Assembly: GCF_014705615.1 (NCBI RefSeq)
Contig: NZ_JACXJA010000062.1
Coordinates: forward strand, 1 to 44,313
Direction: 5' to 3'
Length of the DNA: 44,313 nt
Source: Paenibacillus oceani
GTDB lineage: Bacteria > Bacillota > Bacilli > Paenibacillales > NBRC-103111
In this document: piece after piece, positions 9,271-17,594 of the stretch
How positions within the stretch are numbered: position 1 is the first letter of the stretch
Layout of the letters: each line of letters starts with the position of its first letter
Notes under the pieces: generated by a model
Databases searched by the model: none
Seen by the model: the letters and a program-made list of their open reading frames with translations, nothing else
Told to the model about the DNA's origin: nothing
Position numbers and translations under genes: made by a program

Positions 9271-9738
9271 ATGGATCAACTGGCAGTGCTCCGCCATTAT
9301 GTTGCTACTTTGGGGTATCGGGGGAGCCAGGCACTGCATGCGGCGCCTGACTATTTTGCTTCGTTCAATGCAGGACATGGTGTTCGTTCGCCCGTCGAGC
9401 TCCTCAGCCACACGGCCGTTGTGCTGGAGTACGCCCGGTCCCGACTCGCCGAAGACGAGCGCGAGTGTTGGGAAGTAGGGACGTGGGAAGCCGAGACGGA
9501 ACGCTTCTACCTGACGCTGGAGCGGTTGGACGAAGCGCTGCTGCACGGCGCGAAGCAGGCAGACGACAATACGATGAGGCAAATGATTCAAGGGCCGCTG
9601 GCCGATGCGATGACCCATATCGGGCAGTTGACGATGCTGCGGCGGCTGGCGGGAGCGCCTGTGCCGAAGGGGGGATTCGTCGAGGCGGATGTACGTACAG
9701 GAAGGCTCCGCTATCCGGTGCCGGAAGGCGAGACTTGA
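9271..9738 (+). CDS. DinB-like / DUF664-like four-helix protein
   Basis: A 155-residue helical protein with the layout of the DinB/YfiT-like superfamily: a His in the first helix pair (SPVELLSHTAVVLEYAR, about residue 52) and a second motif late in the protein (MTHIGQLTMLRRLAG, about residue 125) that would complete a metal-binding His set. Members are cytoplasmic metal-dependent enzymes, some being thiol-S-transferases acting with bacillithiol, but most have no known substrate. The ATG has AAGGAAGGGGA just upstream. It follows the response regulator after 79 bp and could be co-transcribed. Seven bases after its stop begins a lipoprotein signal peptide that is truncated. The family call is by motif spacing only. 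Confidence 0.75.
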   Translation: MDQLAVLRHYVATLGYRGSQALHAAPDYFASFNAGHGVRSPVELLSHTAVVLEYARSRLAEDERECWEVGTWEAETERFYLTLERLDEALLHGAKQADDNTMRQMIQGPLADAMTHIGQLTMLRRLAGAPVPKGGFVEADVRTGRLRYPVPEGET

Positions 9739-9745
9739 AACCAAC

Positions 9746-9910
9746 ATGAAAACATTGAACATGTGGCTTGGCGCGGCGCTGCTGAGCTTGCTCACGGCTT
9801 GCGGCAACCAGGCACGATACGTTCATTTGTACAATTACTATCTACCGCACCATTCGCTTCAAAGCCATACGCCAGACTCTGTGTATAACCAAGCCGTTAT
9901 TCTACAATCC
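9746..9910 (+). pseudogene. Lipoprotein signal peptide joined to an IS3-like transposase tail
   Basis: The first 22 codons encode a lipoprotein signal peptide (MKTLNMWLGAALLSLLTACG, lipobox LTAC). The frame then runs directly into YVHLYNYYLPHHSLQSHTPDSVY, which resembles the extreme C-terminus of IS3/IS481-type integrases (Y-N-x-x-x-P-H-x-S-L-x-x-x-T-P-x-x-V-Y). The lipoprotein body was evidently lost when an insertion sequence entered or recombined here, and then almost all of the element was lost too. The open frame continues to 10093 without recognisable content. The start is close behind the DinB-like gene, so the lipoprotein was probably in the same operon. Confidence 0.6.
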
Positions 9911-9911
9911 A

Positions 9912-9942
9912 GAAATGCCGCCTGTATGCCAGGCGGCATTTC
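9912..9942. terminator. Perfect 13-bp hairpin, terminator-like
   Basis: GAAATGCCGCCTG is followed by the 5-nt loop TATGC and its exact complement CAGGCGGCATTTC. There is no clear T-run on either strand, so this may be a weak terminator or the end of a lost mobile element. A possible 41-codon minus-strand frame (10067-9942) ends exactly at this hairpin. Confidence 0.5.
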
Positions 9943-10261
9943 TACTCATTCAATAGGCTACAGACCATGCTCCGAACATCATGAACGATACGGGAAAACT
10001 GCGGCTTTAATGCCTGACTTAACCCCAGCCCGAAATCAACACGCTCTACATCAACACCAATGCTCATTCGCGTTTTCACAGTTCATTTCATAAATAGCAG
10101 AAGAGTTCTCTCTTTGCAGGTTAAAATTCACTCGTCATATCCACCCATTTCAAATCCAAAACAACTGAAACTTTAATCGTATCACGCAGTACATTTTTTT
10201 TAGTCACCGTCATCCTGTACAAAGGAGAAATACTTCGCCGAATGCTGAAAACGATAGACTT
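9943..10261. other. Intergenic stretch without a confident gene
   Basis: Between the insertion-sequence debris and rlmD I find no supported gene. Two short minus-strand frames are present, 41 codons (10067-9942) and about 30 codons ending near 10125, neither with a ribosome binding site. The A/T-rich composition differs from flanking housekeeping genes and looks like eroded accessory DNA. No convincing rlmD terminator was found. Confidence 0.4.
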
Positions 10262-11836
10262 CTAGGTATCGACGCGACATATCCCCACCACGCACTCCAC
10301 ATGCGCCGTCCAAGGAAACATATCCACCGGCTGCACCTCGACGGGGCGGAAGCCGCCGTCCTCGAGCACGCGCAGGTCGCGCGCGAGCGTCGAGGGGTTG
10401 CACGAGACGTAGACGACGCGCTGCGGGCGCATCGCGACGATCGTCTCGAGCAAGGCGGCATCGCAGCCTTTGCGCGGCGGGTCGACGACGATGACGTCGG
10501 CGCGGATGCCCTGCTCCCGCCATGAGGGGAGCACGTCCTCGGCCTTGCCGACCGTGAATTCCGCGTTCGCCAAGCCGTTCATCTCCGCGTTGCGGCGGGC
10601 GTCTGCAACGGCTTCGGGGACGATCTCGACGCCGTACACCCGCTTCGCGCGCCGCGCGAGAAACAACGAGATCGTGCCGACGCCGCAATAGGCGTCGATC
10701 ACGGTCTCGCTGCCGGTCAACCCGGCATAGTCGAGCGCTTTGCGGTACAAAGCCTCGGTTTGCAGCGGGTTGACCTGGTAGAACGAGTGCGCGGAGATCG
10801 CGAACCGGATGTCGCCGATCGCATCGTAGATCCGGTCGCGTCCCCACAGCACGTTCGTGCTCGGACCCATGACGCTGCCTGGCGCACCGTCGTTGACGTT
10901 GTGGCACACGCTCTCCACGCCGGGCACGGTCTGTGCGATCCGCTCCGCCAGCTCCGGTCCATGCGGCAGCTCCGGCCCCGCCGTAACCAGAACGATCATC
11001 GTCTCGCCGGTGCGGTAGCCGGACTTAATTATCACATGGCGCAGCACGCCCTCGCGCTTCTCGGCGTTATACGCCGGTATGCCAAGCTCGCGGGCGGCGC
11101 TCTTGACCGCCTGCACGATCCCGTCGGCGGCTTCGCTGCGGATCAGGCATCGCTCCGCATCGATGATCCGGTGGCTGCCGCCCGCATAAAAGCCGGCGAC
11201 AAGCCCGCCCTCCTGCTCCCCGACCGGCACCTGAACCTTGTTGCGATACTGCCACGGCTCGTCCATCCCGATCGTCGGATGAACGACGACCCCGTCGTCC
11301 TCCGCTGCCCCGTTCCCCAGCGAACCGGCATCGGCTCCGGCACTGCCGCCATCCCCATCTCCGCCTGCCGCGTCATACCCGGCCACGCGGATTTTCCCGA
11401 TCCGCTCGAGATTGTCGGCGACCATTCGCCGCTTCAGCCGCAGCTGAGCCGCATAATCGAGATGCTGGAGCTGACAGCCGCCGCACTCCGCATAGACCGG
11501 ACAAGGCGCCTGGATACGGTCCGGGCTCGGCTCCACGACCTCAAGCAGCTCGGCGAACCCGTACTGCTTCTTCAGCCCGGTCACCCGTACCTTGACCTTC
11601 TCTCCCGGCAGCGCTCCATGAACAAAAAGGGTAAAGCCGTTCACCCGGCTTACCCCTTCCCCTTCGTGCCCGATCCCGATACAATCGGCGATATACGTTT
11701 CCTGCAGCGTCACCGGCGCCTTGGCCGTATCCTTGGCCACAGCCTGCGCTTTTGCGGACGGTGCACCGTTTCTTCCCCGCCCGCCGGACGCGCCGCTTCG
11801 TTTCGATCGGCCGCCCCGGCCTGTTCCTTTTGCCAC
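10262..11836 (-). CDS. rlmD: 23S rRNA (uracil-C5)-methyltransferase, RlmD/RlmCD (RumA) family
   Basis: This enzyme transfers a methyl group from SAM to C5 of uridine in 23S rRNA (U1939; Bacillus RlmCD also modifies U747). The 524-residue product starts with a basic Gly/Arg-rich tail (1-40), then a TRAM domain (about 45-105), then a [4Fe-4S]-type cysteine cluster (CPVYAECGGCQLQH, near 109). The SAM motif DAYCGVGTISLF lies near 378, the VVDPPRKGCD motif near 440 and the catalytic cysteine in YVSCNPSTLARDL near 475. I chose GTG at 11836, with GGAG 10 nt upstream, over longer frames that run into dgkB. The start lies 22 bp beyond the dgkB stop, so the two genes overlap and should be translated from one message. 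Confidence 0.93.
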   Translation of the reverse strand: MAKGTGRGGRSKRSGASGGRGRNGAPSAKAQAVAKDTAKAPVTLQETYIADCIGIGHEGEGVSRVNGFTLFVHGALPGEKVKVRVTGLKKQYGFAELLEVVEPSPDRIQAPCPVYAECGGCQLQHLDYAAQLRLKRRMVADNLERIGKIRVAGYDAAGGDGDGGSAGADAGSLGNGAAEDDGVVVHPTIGMDEPWQYRNKVQVPVGEQEGGLVAGFYAGGSHRIIDAERCLIRSEAADGIVQAVKSAARELGIPAYNAEKREGVLRHVIIKSGYRTGETMIVLVTAGPELPHGPELAERIAQTVPGVESVCHNVNDGAPGSVMGPSTNVLWGRDRIYDAIGDIRFAISAHSFYQVNPLQTEALYRKALDYAGLTGSETVIDAYCGVGTISLFLARRAKRVYGVEIVPEAVADARRNAEMNGLANAEFTVGKAEDVLPSWREQGIRADVIVVDPPRKGCDAALLETIVAMRPQRVVYVSCNPSTLARDLRVLEDGGFRPVEVQPVDMFPWTAHVECVVGICRVDT

Positions 11837-11858
11837 TAGACGTTCACTCCAACCTGAC

Positions 11859-12767
11859 TTATTTGTATGTCGAATTGCCGGACTCGTCGACGAAAATTTG
11901 CAGATGATCCGGAAGCACCGAAATCGTACAAGGCAGCGTACCGCCAAACTCCCCGTCCAGGTTCAGCTGCACGTAGTCGGGCGACGTCACCTGAATGCTC
12001 TGCGTCTGGAAATAAATCAGATGCGGATCGTTCATATGCTCGCCGCGCAGCGCCGCCGAGACGATGCGGATGAATTCCGCCAGATTGCATTTGCGCAAAA
12101 TAAACACGTCCAGCAACCCGTCGCTCAGGCTCGCCTCCGGAGCGAGCTTCTCGAAGCCGCCGACTGAGTTGCTGTTGCAGATCAGGAACATCATCACTTC
12201 CTCGTGGACGATCTGATCCTCCCAGCGGAAGATCAGCTCGGTCGGACGGAGCCGGGGCAGCTTCTCGAGTCCCTTCATATAATACGCGAGCTGTCCGATC
12301 ACCGTCTTCAGCTTGCTCGGCACCTCGTAGGTCAGCTCGGTCATCGAGCCGCCACCCGCGATATTGATGAAATACCGCTTGTTCACCCGGCCGACATCGA
12401 TATTCCGGGTATGCTGCTGCAAAATCAGGTCGACCGCAAACTCCCAATTCTTCGGAATCCCGAGCGCCCGCGCGAAATCGTTCGTCGTACCGAGCGGCAG
12501 GATGCCGAGCGGCGGCCGGTTCGGCTTCTCGGCCATGCCATTGATCACCTCATACAGCGTGCCGTCCCCGCCTGCGGCGATCACGACGTCGAACCCGCGC
12601 TCCACCGCCTCCGCCGCGGCTATAGCTGCGTCCCCTTCTCCGATCGTAGCGTGGGTGGACGTCTCCAGTCCGCCTCTCTCCAGCCGCTGCAAGATTTCGG
12701 GCAGCCTTCGCTTCATCTCTTCCCGACCGGACGTCGGGTTGTAGATCAGTCTGGCACGTTTGGCCAT
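11859..12767 (-). CDS. dgkB: Diacylglycerol kinase, DgkB type
   Basis: A soluble lipid kinase that phosphorylates diacylglycerol to phosphatidic acid, recycling the diacylglycerol released during lipoteichoic acid synthesis. The 302-residue protein has the DAGK catalytic signature: IYNPTSGRE near residue 7, GGDGTLYEVINGM near 63 with the nucleotide-binding glycines, and PLGTTNDFARALG near 90. A C-terminal beta-sandwich ends in LNLDGEFGGTLP. ATG at 12767 is chosen because GGGGG lies 9 nt upstream and the protein then starts MAKRARLIYNP like its relatives. It sits just upstream of rlmD, the same pairing as dgkB and yefA in Bacillus subtilis, so an operon is likely. Confidence 0.92.
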   Translation of the reverse strand: MAKRARLIYNPTSGREEMKRRLPEILQRLERGGLETSTHATIGEGDAAIAAAEAVERGFDVVIAAGGDGTLYEVINGMAEKPNRPPLGILPLGTTNDFARALGIPKNWEFAVDLILQQHTRNIDVGRVNKRYFINIAGGGSMTELTYEVPSKLKTVIGQLAYYMKGLEKLPRLRPTELIFRWEDQIVHEEVMMFLICNSNSVGGFEKLAPEASLSDGLLDVFILRKCNLAEFIRIVSAALRGEHMNDPHLIYFQTQSIQVTSPDYVQLNLDGEFGGTLPCTISVLPDHLQIFVDESGNSTYK

Positions 12768-12870
12768 TGACCCATTCCCCCATTTTCCGTTATATCGTTC
12801 TATGATCAAAGTCGTTTCTTATGCTTCATTCCAGCCGTTCCTTACGTTCCTTATACGGAGCCCACGAGCG

Positions 12871-13668
12871 TTATACCCGCAAACCCGCCTTGCCCATCAT
12901 CTCGGCGATTTGCCGCTCCATCCAGCGGGAGATTCCGCGATGCGGCAGCAGGGCTCGTCCGTTGTACCGGCAGCCGCGGCCTCCCAGCCTGTCCGGGATG
13001 ACCCGCTCTGTAAAGTAGCCTTCACTCAAAAACAGCGGAGCCGCAATCACGTCCCGCTCCGGCAATTCCTGCTTCCAGCTGTGCAGCACGTCCGCCGTCT
13101 CATCCGGCAGCAGCAAGGCGCTCCGCACCTCCGCAAAGCCTCCCAGCTCCTTCAGATCGGCCGCCACCCGCTCCATGCCGCGCTTCCACCTCGAATAAAA
13201 ATAAGGCAGCCCGCTGCCATGTCCGATCAGCAGAACCGCTTCCCGTCCCGGGCGAACCGACAAGTCCCGTATATGTTCATACATAATCTCAGCGACAACC
13301 GGGTCGTCATCCAGCGGAGGACATACCCACACCCGGGCGTTCAGACGAAAAAGCTGCAGATCGGTCTCCGAGGAAGGCCGGGGCAAATCGCCCAGCGCCC
13401 AGCGAATCTCGTCCACATGCGTGCTCCCGTACGAGACGAATAGCGGAACGACGATCAGATCGGTAACGCCCTGCGCTTCCAGAGCATCGATCCCGTCCTG
13501 AATGAGCCGGCCCTCCACAATCTCCAGAAACGAAGAGACAACCGGTACCGCTCCGGTCCATCCGACATCCGCCACCGCCCGGTCCACCCTCTCCACCCAT
13601 ACCGGGCTTCGCGAACCGTGACTGATAACCAGGACGCCTGCCTTGCTCGTATCCGACAAACGCGACAC
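12871..13668 (-). CDS. CbiX-like chelatase, two-domain
   Basis: A 265-residue protein with two CbiX/SirB-like halves. The first begins VLVISHGSR (His near 17) and continues with VPLFVSYGSTHVDEI; the second begins VLLIGHGSG (near 147) and continues with IAAPLFLSEGYFTERVIPDRL. These repeat the active-site His and the later metal-contacting region of sirohydrochlorin chelatases, which insert cobalt, nickel or ferrous iron into sirohydrochlorin. No other sirohaem or cobalamin genes are nearby, so the tetrapyrrole and metal cannot be decided from context. The start is GTG behind GGGGCGGAGTAG. The gene stands between yerC and dgkB and could be transcribed with dgkB after a gap of about 100 bp. Confidence 0.85.
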   Translation of the reverse strand: MSRLSDTSKAGVLVISHGSRSPVWVERVDRAVADVGWTGAVPVVSSFLEIVEGRLIQDGIDALEAQGVTDLIVVPLFVSYGSTHVDEIRWALGDLPRPSSETDLQLFRLNARVWVCPPLDDDPVVAEIMYEHIRDLSVRPGREAVLLIGHGSGLPYFYSRWKRGMERVAADLKELGGFAEVRSALLLPDETADVLHSWKQELPERDVIAAPLFLSEGYFTERVIPDRLGGRGCRYNGRALLPHRGISRWMERQIAEMMGKAGLRV

Positions 13669-13752
13669 CTACTCCGCCCCCATATCAACTTCATGCTAAC
13701 GAAACCGTCATGGAAAGTCAATCTGCCCATGAACGCCCCTCGGCAACGCAAA

Positions 13753-13778
13753 AATCCCGCTCCTGGAGGAGAAGGATT
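13753..13778 (-). terminator. Terminator after yerC
   Basis: On the minus strand, AATCC, CTCCT, loop, AGGAG, GGATT form a stem with a small internal bulge, followed by TTTTG. It lies about 50 bp downstream of the yerC stop. Confidence 0.7.
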
Positions 13779-13826
13779 CGGGTACTACCGGTATAGCGGA
13801 AACCTCTATCGGCAGCAGCAAAACGA

Positions 13827-14117
13827 TTAACGGCCCAGCCGCTCCAGCGCCATCTTGTAGCCGTCGTTCCCGTAATTGAGGCAGCGCTTGACGCGGGATA
13901 TCGTCGCCGTGCTTGCGCCCGTCTCCGCTTCGATCTGGTTATAGGTGCTGCCTTTGCCCAGCATGCGGGCGACCTCCAGCCGCTGCGACAACGACTGAAT
14001 CTCATTAACCGTGCACAGATCGTCGAAAAAAATATAGCATTCTTCCACTGTTTTTAACGTCAAAACCGCCTCAAACAGCTGGTCGATCGTTTTATCGTTC
14101 AGCTTCTTCAACTGCAC
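13827..14117 (-). CDS. yerC: YerC/YecD family TrpR-like DNA-binding protein
   Basis: A 96-residue protein of the YerC family, built on a Trp-repressor-like fold. The helix-turn-helix is visible at about 42-82: LSQRLEVARMLGKGSTYNQI, then TGASTATISRVKRCL as the recognition region. In Bacillus subtilis yerC lies close to yerB downstream of the pur operon and is important for growth; its targets are not settled and a regulatory role is inferred from the fold. Start is GTG; an ATG 9 nt upstream is in another frame. Upstream sequence has only a weak SD. The gene has its own terminator at 13753. Confidence 0.88.
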   Translation of the reverse strand: MQLKKLNDKTIDQLFEAVLTLKTVEECYIFFDDLCTVNEIQSLSQRLEVARMLGKGSTYNQIEAETGASTATISRVKRCLNYGNDGYKMALERLGR

Positions 14118-14618
14118 TTTTCCATCAACCCCTATTTCCTGTCTTGCTTACCTGTTTCGACATCGGAACTGCATTTCCTTCCTTTACGTTTGCATAACGT
14201 TAAAATTTTTATGCGTTACAGGGATAAAGCCGCGTCCCTCCCCTCTCGGTAAATCGCCTCGCAGGATCTGACGGGAGACTCCATCCGACGGATTCAGGGC
14301 TTGGGGCCGCCGGACACTTTGCCTGAGCGCAGCTCGCCGGATTCGCGGTCATGCAGCGGACGATCACGGTTTAACGAAGTAACCGAGACTTCTGACAGAT
14401 AAACCTTCATGCCCGGGTCGTCGGCGGGTATGGAGGTTTGTTTGGTTTTCGTTCCTGCCGATCGAGCATAAAAAGGGCGCTCCCGGCCGCCAAAATCCGC
14501 GCACAAGCGGGCAGGCCCCCGAACTCGCCGCCATAAACCGGGCATTCGTCCAATCCAAACATTCGCCTACCACATACAGTAGTACATAACCATCTTCTGC
14601 GAAAGGAATGAGACCCGC
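14118..14618. other. 500-bp intergenic region between divergent genes
   Basis: This holds the promoters of yerC (minus) and of the basic protein (plus), but I cannot place a convincing -35/-10 pair for either. Nested short inverted repeats rich in A/T (TAACGTTA near 14195, and GCATA / TATGC near 14190-14214) lie about 80 bp upstream of yerC. A possible 38-codon minus-strand frame at 14410-14294 (MKVYLSEVSVTSLNRD start) has no ribosome binding site and is not called as a gene. Confidence 0.4.
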
Positions 14619-15140
14619 GTGAATCCACAACAATGGCCAGGTTGGCATGACCATCGCAGCAACTTCAGGGACACGCGTAATGTAGGCGCTTATCCGGGAG
14701 CGGGAGCGGGCGGCTTTAACGGAGAGTTCGGTTATGCCCCCGTCCCTTACGGACAACAGCTTCAACAGCTGCAGCAGTTGCCTACGGTTACGAATGCGGC
14801 CCCCGCCTCGGGAGCTTCCGGTCTGCTCGGCAACTTCAACTTCAAGGATATTAAATCCGTCGTCGACCGGCTGGGAGGAATCGACGGCATTATGTCCAGC
14901 ATAGGCAAAGTTCAGAAAATCGTCAGCAATATTCAACAGATGCAGCCGATGATTAAACTGCTGATGAACATGATGCCCGGCAAAGCGAAAACGACCGAGG
15001 TAAACGACGAATTCGAAGGTTGGAAAAAACGGCCCCGCCGCCGCAAGCGCCGTCGGAAGGGCAAGAAAAGATCCGGCCCGCGGCCGGTGCTGTACGCCCC
15101 CGGCTCCGGTTCGAGACGCCGCAGACGCAGACGCCGTTAA
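14619..15140 (+). CDS. Hypothetical basic protein, YqfQ-like
   Basis: A 173-residue protein I cannot assign firmly. The N-terminal third is rich in Gly, Pro and Gln (PYGQQLQQLQQL), the middle (about 65-125) is a predicted helix with KIVSNIQQMQPMIKLLMNMMPG, and the C-terminus is strongly basic, ending in eight arginines. The middle segment and overall layout recall the YqfQ/VrrA-like spore-associated proteins of bacilli, but without an alignment this is tentative. The basic tail suggests nucleic acid or coat binding. The start is GTG behind AAAGGAATGA. It is the only long plus-strand gene in this part of the window and converges with the isochorismatase-fold gene at a shared palindromic terminator. 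Confidence 0.75.
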   Translation: MNPQQWPGWHDHRSNFRDTRNVGAYPGAGAGGFNGEFGYAPVPYGQQLQQLQQLPTVTNAAPASGASGLLGNFNFKDIKSVVDRLGGIDGIMSSIGKVQKIVSNIQQMQPMIKLLMNMMPGKAKTTEVNDEFEGWKKRPRRRKRRRKGKKRSGPRPVLYAPGSGSRRRRRRRR

Positions 15141-15150
15141 TCGGCAAGAT

Positions 15151-15188
15151 GCCCGTTCGCCGCCGTGCATGCACGGCGGCGAACGGGC
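15151..15188. terminator. Perfect 38-bp palindrome, bidirectional terminator
   Basis: The sequence is a perfect palindrome starting GCCCGTTCGCCGCCGTG and centred on TGCA. On the plus strand it is followed by GATTTTGTT. It sits between two convergent genes, so it can end both transcripts. Confidence 0.8.
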
Positions 15189-15272
15189 GATTTTGTTAGC
15201 GGAGTCTTGGGTCGCGGACAGAAGGTTGAGAGGTCTGCGGATTGCGTCATCCCCAGCGAACTATGACGGCCG

Positions 15273-16094
15273 CTACACCGTCCGGCTGCGCAGCTCGCCT
15301 GCCAAATCGTCGGCATCGTAGACGAATCCGTACAGCAGCGCAACCTGCCACAGCGCGATCTCCTTCGCCGTCTCGGCGCGTGCCGTCTCCTTGTTCTCGA
15401 TCGCGGTAACCGCTTGGCGGACGGCGGAGCACATATAACCTTCCCGCTGCATATCGATCATCCCGCCCGGGGAACTGACCAGACAGCCGTTAATCGCGAA
15501 TCCGGTATAGATCAGATGATTGATCCCGTCTTCCCGGCATAACGCGTGCAACTGCGCGGACGATTCGGCAACGCCTTCGTCGCCGGCGGGTTTGACCGAC
15601 TGCGGAAAGTCCATACACCGCTGGCCTGCCGTAATATCCGGCTGGTTATGCTCCCCGGGAAACACGGACTGGCTCCGGAAACGGGCCAGACGATCGAGCA
15701 CTTCGTCGCGCTGCACTTCTCTTTTCCTCGGCACCTCAGGTCCGGCCAATTGATCCGCCCTCCGGTAGCCCGGATAGTCGCGGAAATACGTTCCGCCCGG
15801 CCTCACGACATGATACACCGTAAGCCCCGACGCTCTGGCCGCCTGCAACAGGCCCGGCAGCACGTTACCGCAGATGTCGTAAGAACGCGGAATGTACTCG
15901 ACGACCCGGTGCCAACCGGGAAACTGCTCCCTCGTCCCGCAATCCCACGCATGCATGACGACCAGCGCCGTCCGTTCGCAGGCGATCGGCAGCACCGTTT
16001 TCTTCCATCCTCCGAACGCTTCCGCCGGAACGTCCCTTGCAAAGTCGGCGTCGTAATGCTGGTAATACCAGGTAGGCACCTGAAGCTCGCTCAT
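15273..16094 (-). CDS. Isochorismatase-fold (cysteine hydrolase-like) protein
   Basis: A 273-residue protein with the isochorismatase/cysteine hydrolase fold. The nucleophile region is present as YTGFAINGCLVSSPGG (Cys near 204). The motif that normally carries the catalytic Asp (ALLVIDMQ in most members) reads ALVVMHAWDCG, so His stands where Asp is expected, with an Asp three residues later. The length exceeds the usual 180-220. The reaction therefore cannot be predicted; it could be a divergent hydrolase or an inactive relative. ATG at 16094 is supported by GGAGGAGGAG upstream. A terminator upstream separates it from the glutamate dehydrogenase gene, although read-through is possible because both lie on the minus strand. 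Confidence 0.8.
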   Translation of the reverse strand: MSELQVPTWYYQHYDADFARDVPAEAFGGWKKTVLPIACERTALVVMHAWDCGTREQFPGWHRVVEYIPRSYDICGNVLPGLLQAARASGLTVYHVVRPGGTYFRDYPGYRRADQLAGPEVPRKREVQRDEVLDRLARFRSQSVFPGEHNQPDITAGQRCMDFPQSVKPAGDEGVAESSAQLHALCREDGINHLIYTGFAINGCLVSSPGGMIDMQREGYMCSAVRQAVTAIENKETARAETAKEIALWQVALLYGFVYDADDLAGELRSRTV

Positions 16095-16133
16095 CGTGAC
16101 TCCTCCTCCAATTCGATTTGAATCCAATGAAAA

Positions 16134-16176
16134 AGGGCCTCGCCCTTGCAGATGTGATCTGCGTATGCGAAGCCCT
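16134..16176 (-). terminator. Terminator after glutamate dehydrogenase
   Basis: A long imperfect stem (AGGGCTTCGC... with ...GCGAGGCCCT on the minus strand, around ATCTGCA) is followed by TTTTT. It lies between the dehydrogenase stop and the start of the isochorismatase-fold gene. Confidence 0.75.
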
Positions 16177-16208
16177 GGATGCATCCGTTATTCCGTTGTA
16201 AGTGAGAC

Positions 16209-17492
16209 TTACACCCAGCCTCGAATCCGGCTGGCTTCGGCGTACTTTTGCACACCGACCATATAGGCCGCCAGTCGCGGCGTAATATTCCGGCTTTTCG
16301 CCATGCTCAGCACCTTCTGGACCGCTTCGACCATCTTGCTCTCCAGCTTGGTGTTCACTTCTTCCTCCGGCCAGTAGTAGCCCTGATTGTTCTGTACCCA
16401 TTCGAAATACGAGACGGTTACGCCGCCCGCGTTAGCCAGCACGTCGGGCACGACGAGCACGCCTTGTTCATGCAGCTTCTCCGACGCTTCCATCGAAGTC
16501 GGACCGTTGGCGGCTTCGACAATCATTTTGGCCCGGATGGAATCGACGTTCTCCATCGTGATCTGGTTTTCCAGCGCCGCCGGAACGAGCACATCGCACG
16601 ACTGGGTTAGGAACTCCGCGTTGCTCAGCCGCTTGCTGAACAAATTGGTGACACTGCCGAACGAATCGCGGCGGTCCAGCAAGTACGGGATATCCAGCCC
16701 CTTCTCGTCATAGATGCCGCCATGCACGTCGCTGATGCCTACCACGACCGCGCCCCATTGGTCGAGAATTTCCGCCAGATGGCTGCCGACGTTGCCGAAG
16801 CCCTGGATACATACTCTCAGTCCTTTGATCGCCATCCCTTGAGCGGCCGCAGCTTCGCGGATAGAGATCGCTACGCCGAGCGACGTCGCTTTCTCCCGGC
16901 CTTGCGACCCTCCAAGCACGATCGGCTTACCCGTAATAAAGCCCGGGGAGTCGTGCTCGCGGATAATGCCGTACTCGTCGAGCATCCATGCCATAATCTG
17001 TGCGTTCGTATATACGTCCGGAGCAGGAATATCTTTGTTGGGACCTACGATCTGGCTGATCGCCCGGACATAGCCGCGAGCCAGACGCTCCACTTCGCCA
17101 AGCGACATCGTGCGCGGATCGCAGATGATGCCGCCTTTTCCTCCGCCGTACGGCAGATCGAATATGCCGCATTTCAGCGTCATCCAGAGCGACAGGGCGG
17201 ATACTTCCTCGGCCGTGACGTTCGGGTGGAACCGGATTCCCCCCTTGGTCGGTCCGACCGCATCGGTATGCTGGGCGCGGTAGCCGGTGAATACTTTCAC
17301 CTGTCCGTCGTCCATCCGTACGGGTATCCGCACGGTCAGCAGCCGCAGCGGCTCCTTCAGCAGTTCGTAGTAGCTTTCTCCATAACCGAGACGTTCCAAT
17401 GCTTCGTGAATGACAGTTTGCGTTGACCCCAATACGTCGTTGCTGAGCGCTGGTCGGCCGGCTCCCATCAAAATCCGTTTGTTTCCGCTCAT
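16209..17492 (-). CDS. gudB: NAD-dependent glutamate dehydrogenase
   Basis: Catabolic glutamate dehydrogenase (RocG/GudB type) that interconverts glutamate with 2-oxoglutarate and ammonia. The 427-residue length matches the Bacillus enzymes. Visible are the substrate-binding PTKGGIRFHP (near 82), the catalytic-lysine region LPYGGGKGG (near 115), the NAD-binding GFGNVGSHLAEIL (near 232) and the NAGGVTVSYFEW motif near 365. I chose ATG at 17492 because AGGTG lies 6 nt upstream; a GTG nine bases earlier overlaps that ribosome binding site. The gene has its own promoter and terminator, so it is probably monocistronic. RocG and GudB cannot be told apart here, so the symbol is a best guess. Confidence 0.92.
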   Translation of the reverse strand: MSGNKRILMGAGRPALSNDVLGSTQTVIHEALERLGYGESYYELLKEPLRLLTVRIPVRMDDGQVKVFTGYRAQHTDAVGPTKGGIRFHPNVTAEEVSALSLWMTLKCGIFDLPYGGGKGGIICDPRTMSLGEVERLARGYVRAISQIVGPNKDIPAPDVYTNAQIMAWMLDEYGIIREHDSPGFITGKPIVLGGSQGREKATSLGVAISIREAAAAQGMAIKGLRVCIQGFGNVGSHLAEILDQWGAVVVGISDVHGGIYDEKGLDIPYLLDRRDSFGSVTNLFSKRLSNAEFLTQSCDVLVPAALENQITMENVDSIRAKMIVEAANGPTSMEASEKLHEQGVLVVPDVLANAGGVTVSYFEWVQNNQGYYWPEEEVNTKLESKMVEAVQKVLSMAKSRNITPRLAAYMVGVQKYAEASRIRGWV

Positions 17493-17547
17493 CGGTTTCA
17501 CCTGGTTTCTATATTATTGGTTATGAACCTGTACCTCTTTCTATTCC

Positions 17548-17576
17548 AGTTAACGATACCTGACACAGCATGTCAA
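17548..17576 (-). promoter_or_regulatory. Probable sigma-A promoter of glutamate dehydrogenase, with inverted repeat
   Basis: TTGACA (17571-17576) and TTAACT (17548-17553) are separated by 17 bp on the minus strand. A perfect TGACA-5-TGTCA inverted repeat (17561-17575) overlaps the -35 box and could be a regulator site. Confidence 0.5.
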
Positions 17577-17594
17577 GGAGTAAAATAGGTCGTA

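Noticed and set aside
10760-11839. 359-codon plus-strand frame antisense to rlmD
   Set aside because: rlmD has all family motifs on the other strand; this frame has none.
14294-14410. 38-codon minus-strand frame downstream of yerC's promoter region
   Set aside because: The sequence looks protein-like but lacks a ribosome binding site and I recognise no family.
14364-15170. 268-codon minus-strand frame opposite the basic YqfQ-like protein
   Set aside because: The plus-strand frame has an SD, a coherent helical core and a terminator; the minus frame looks like an antisense shadow.
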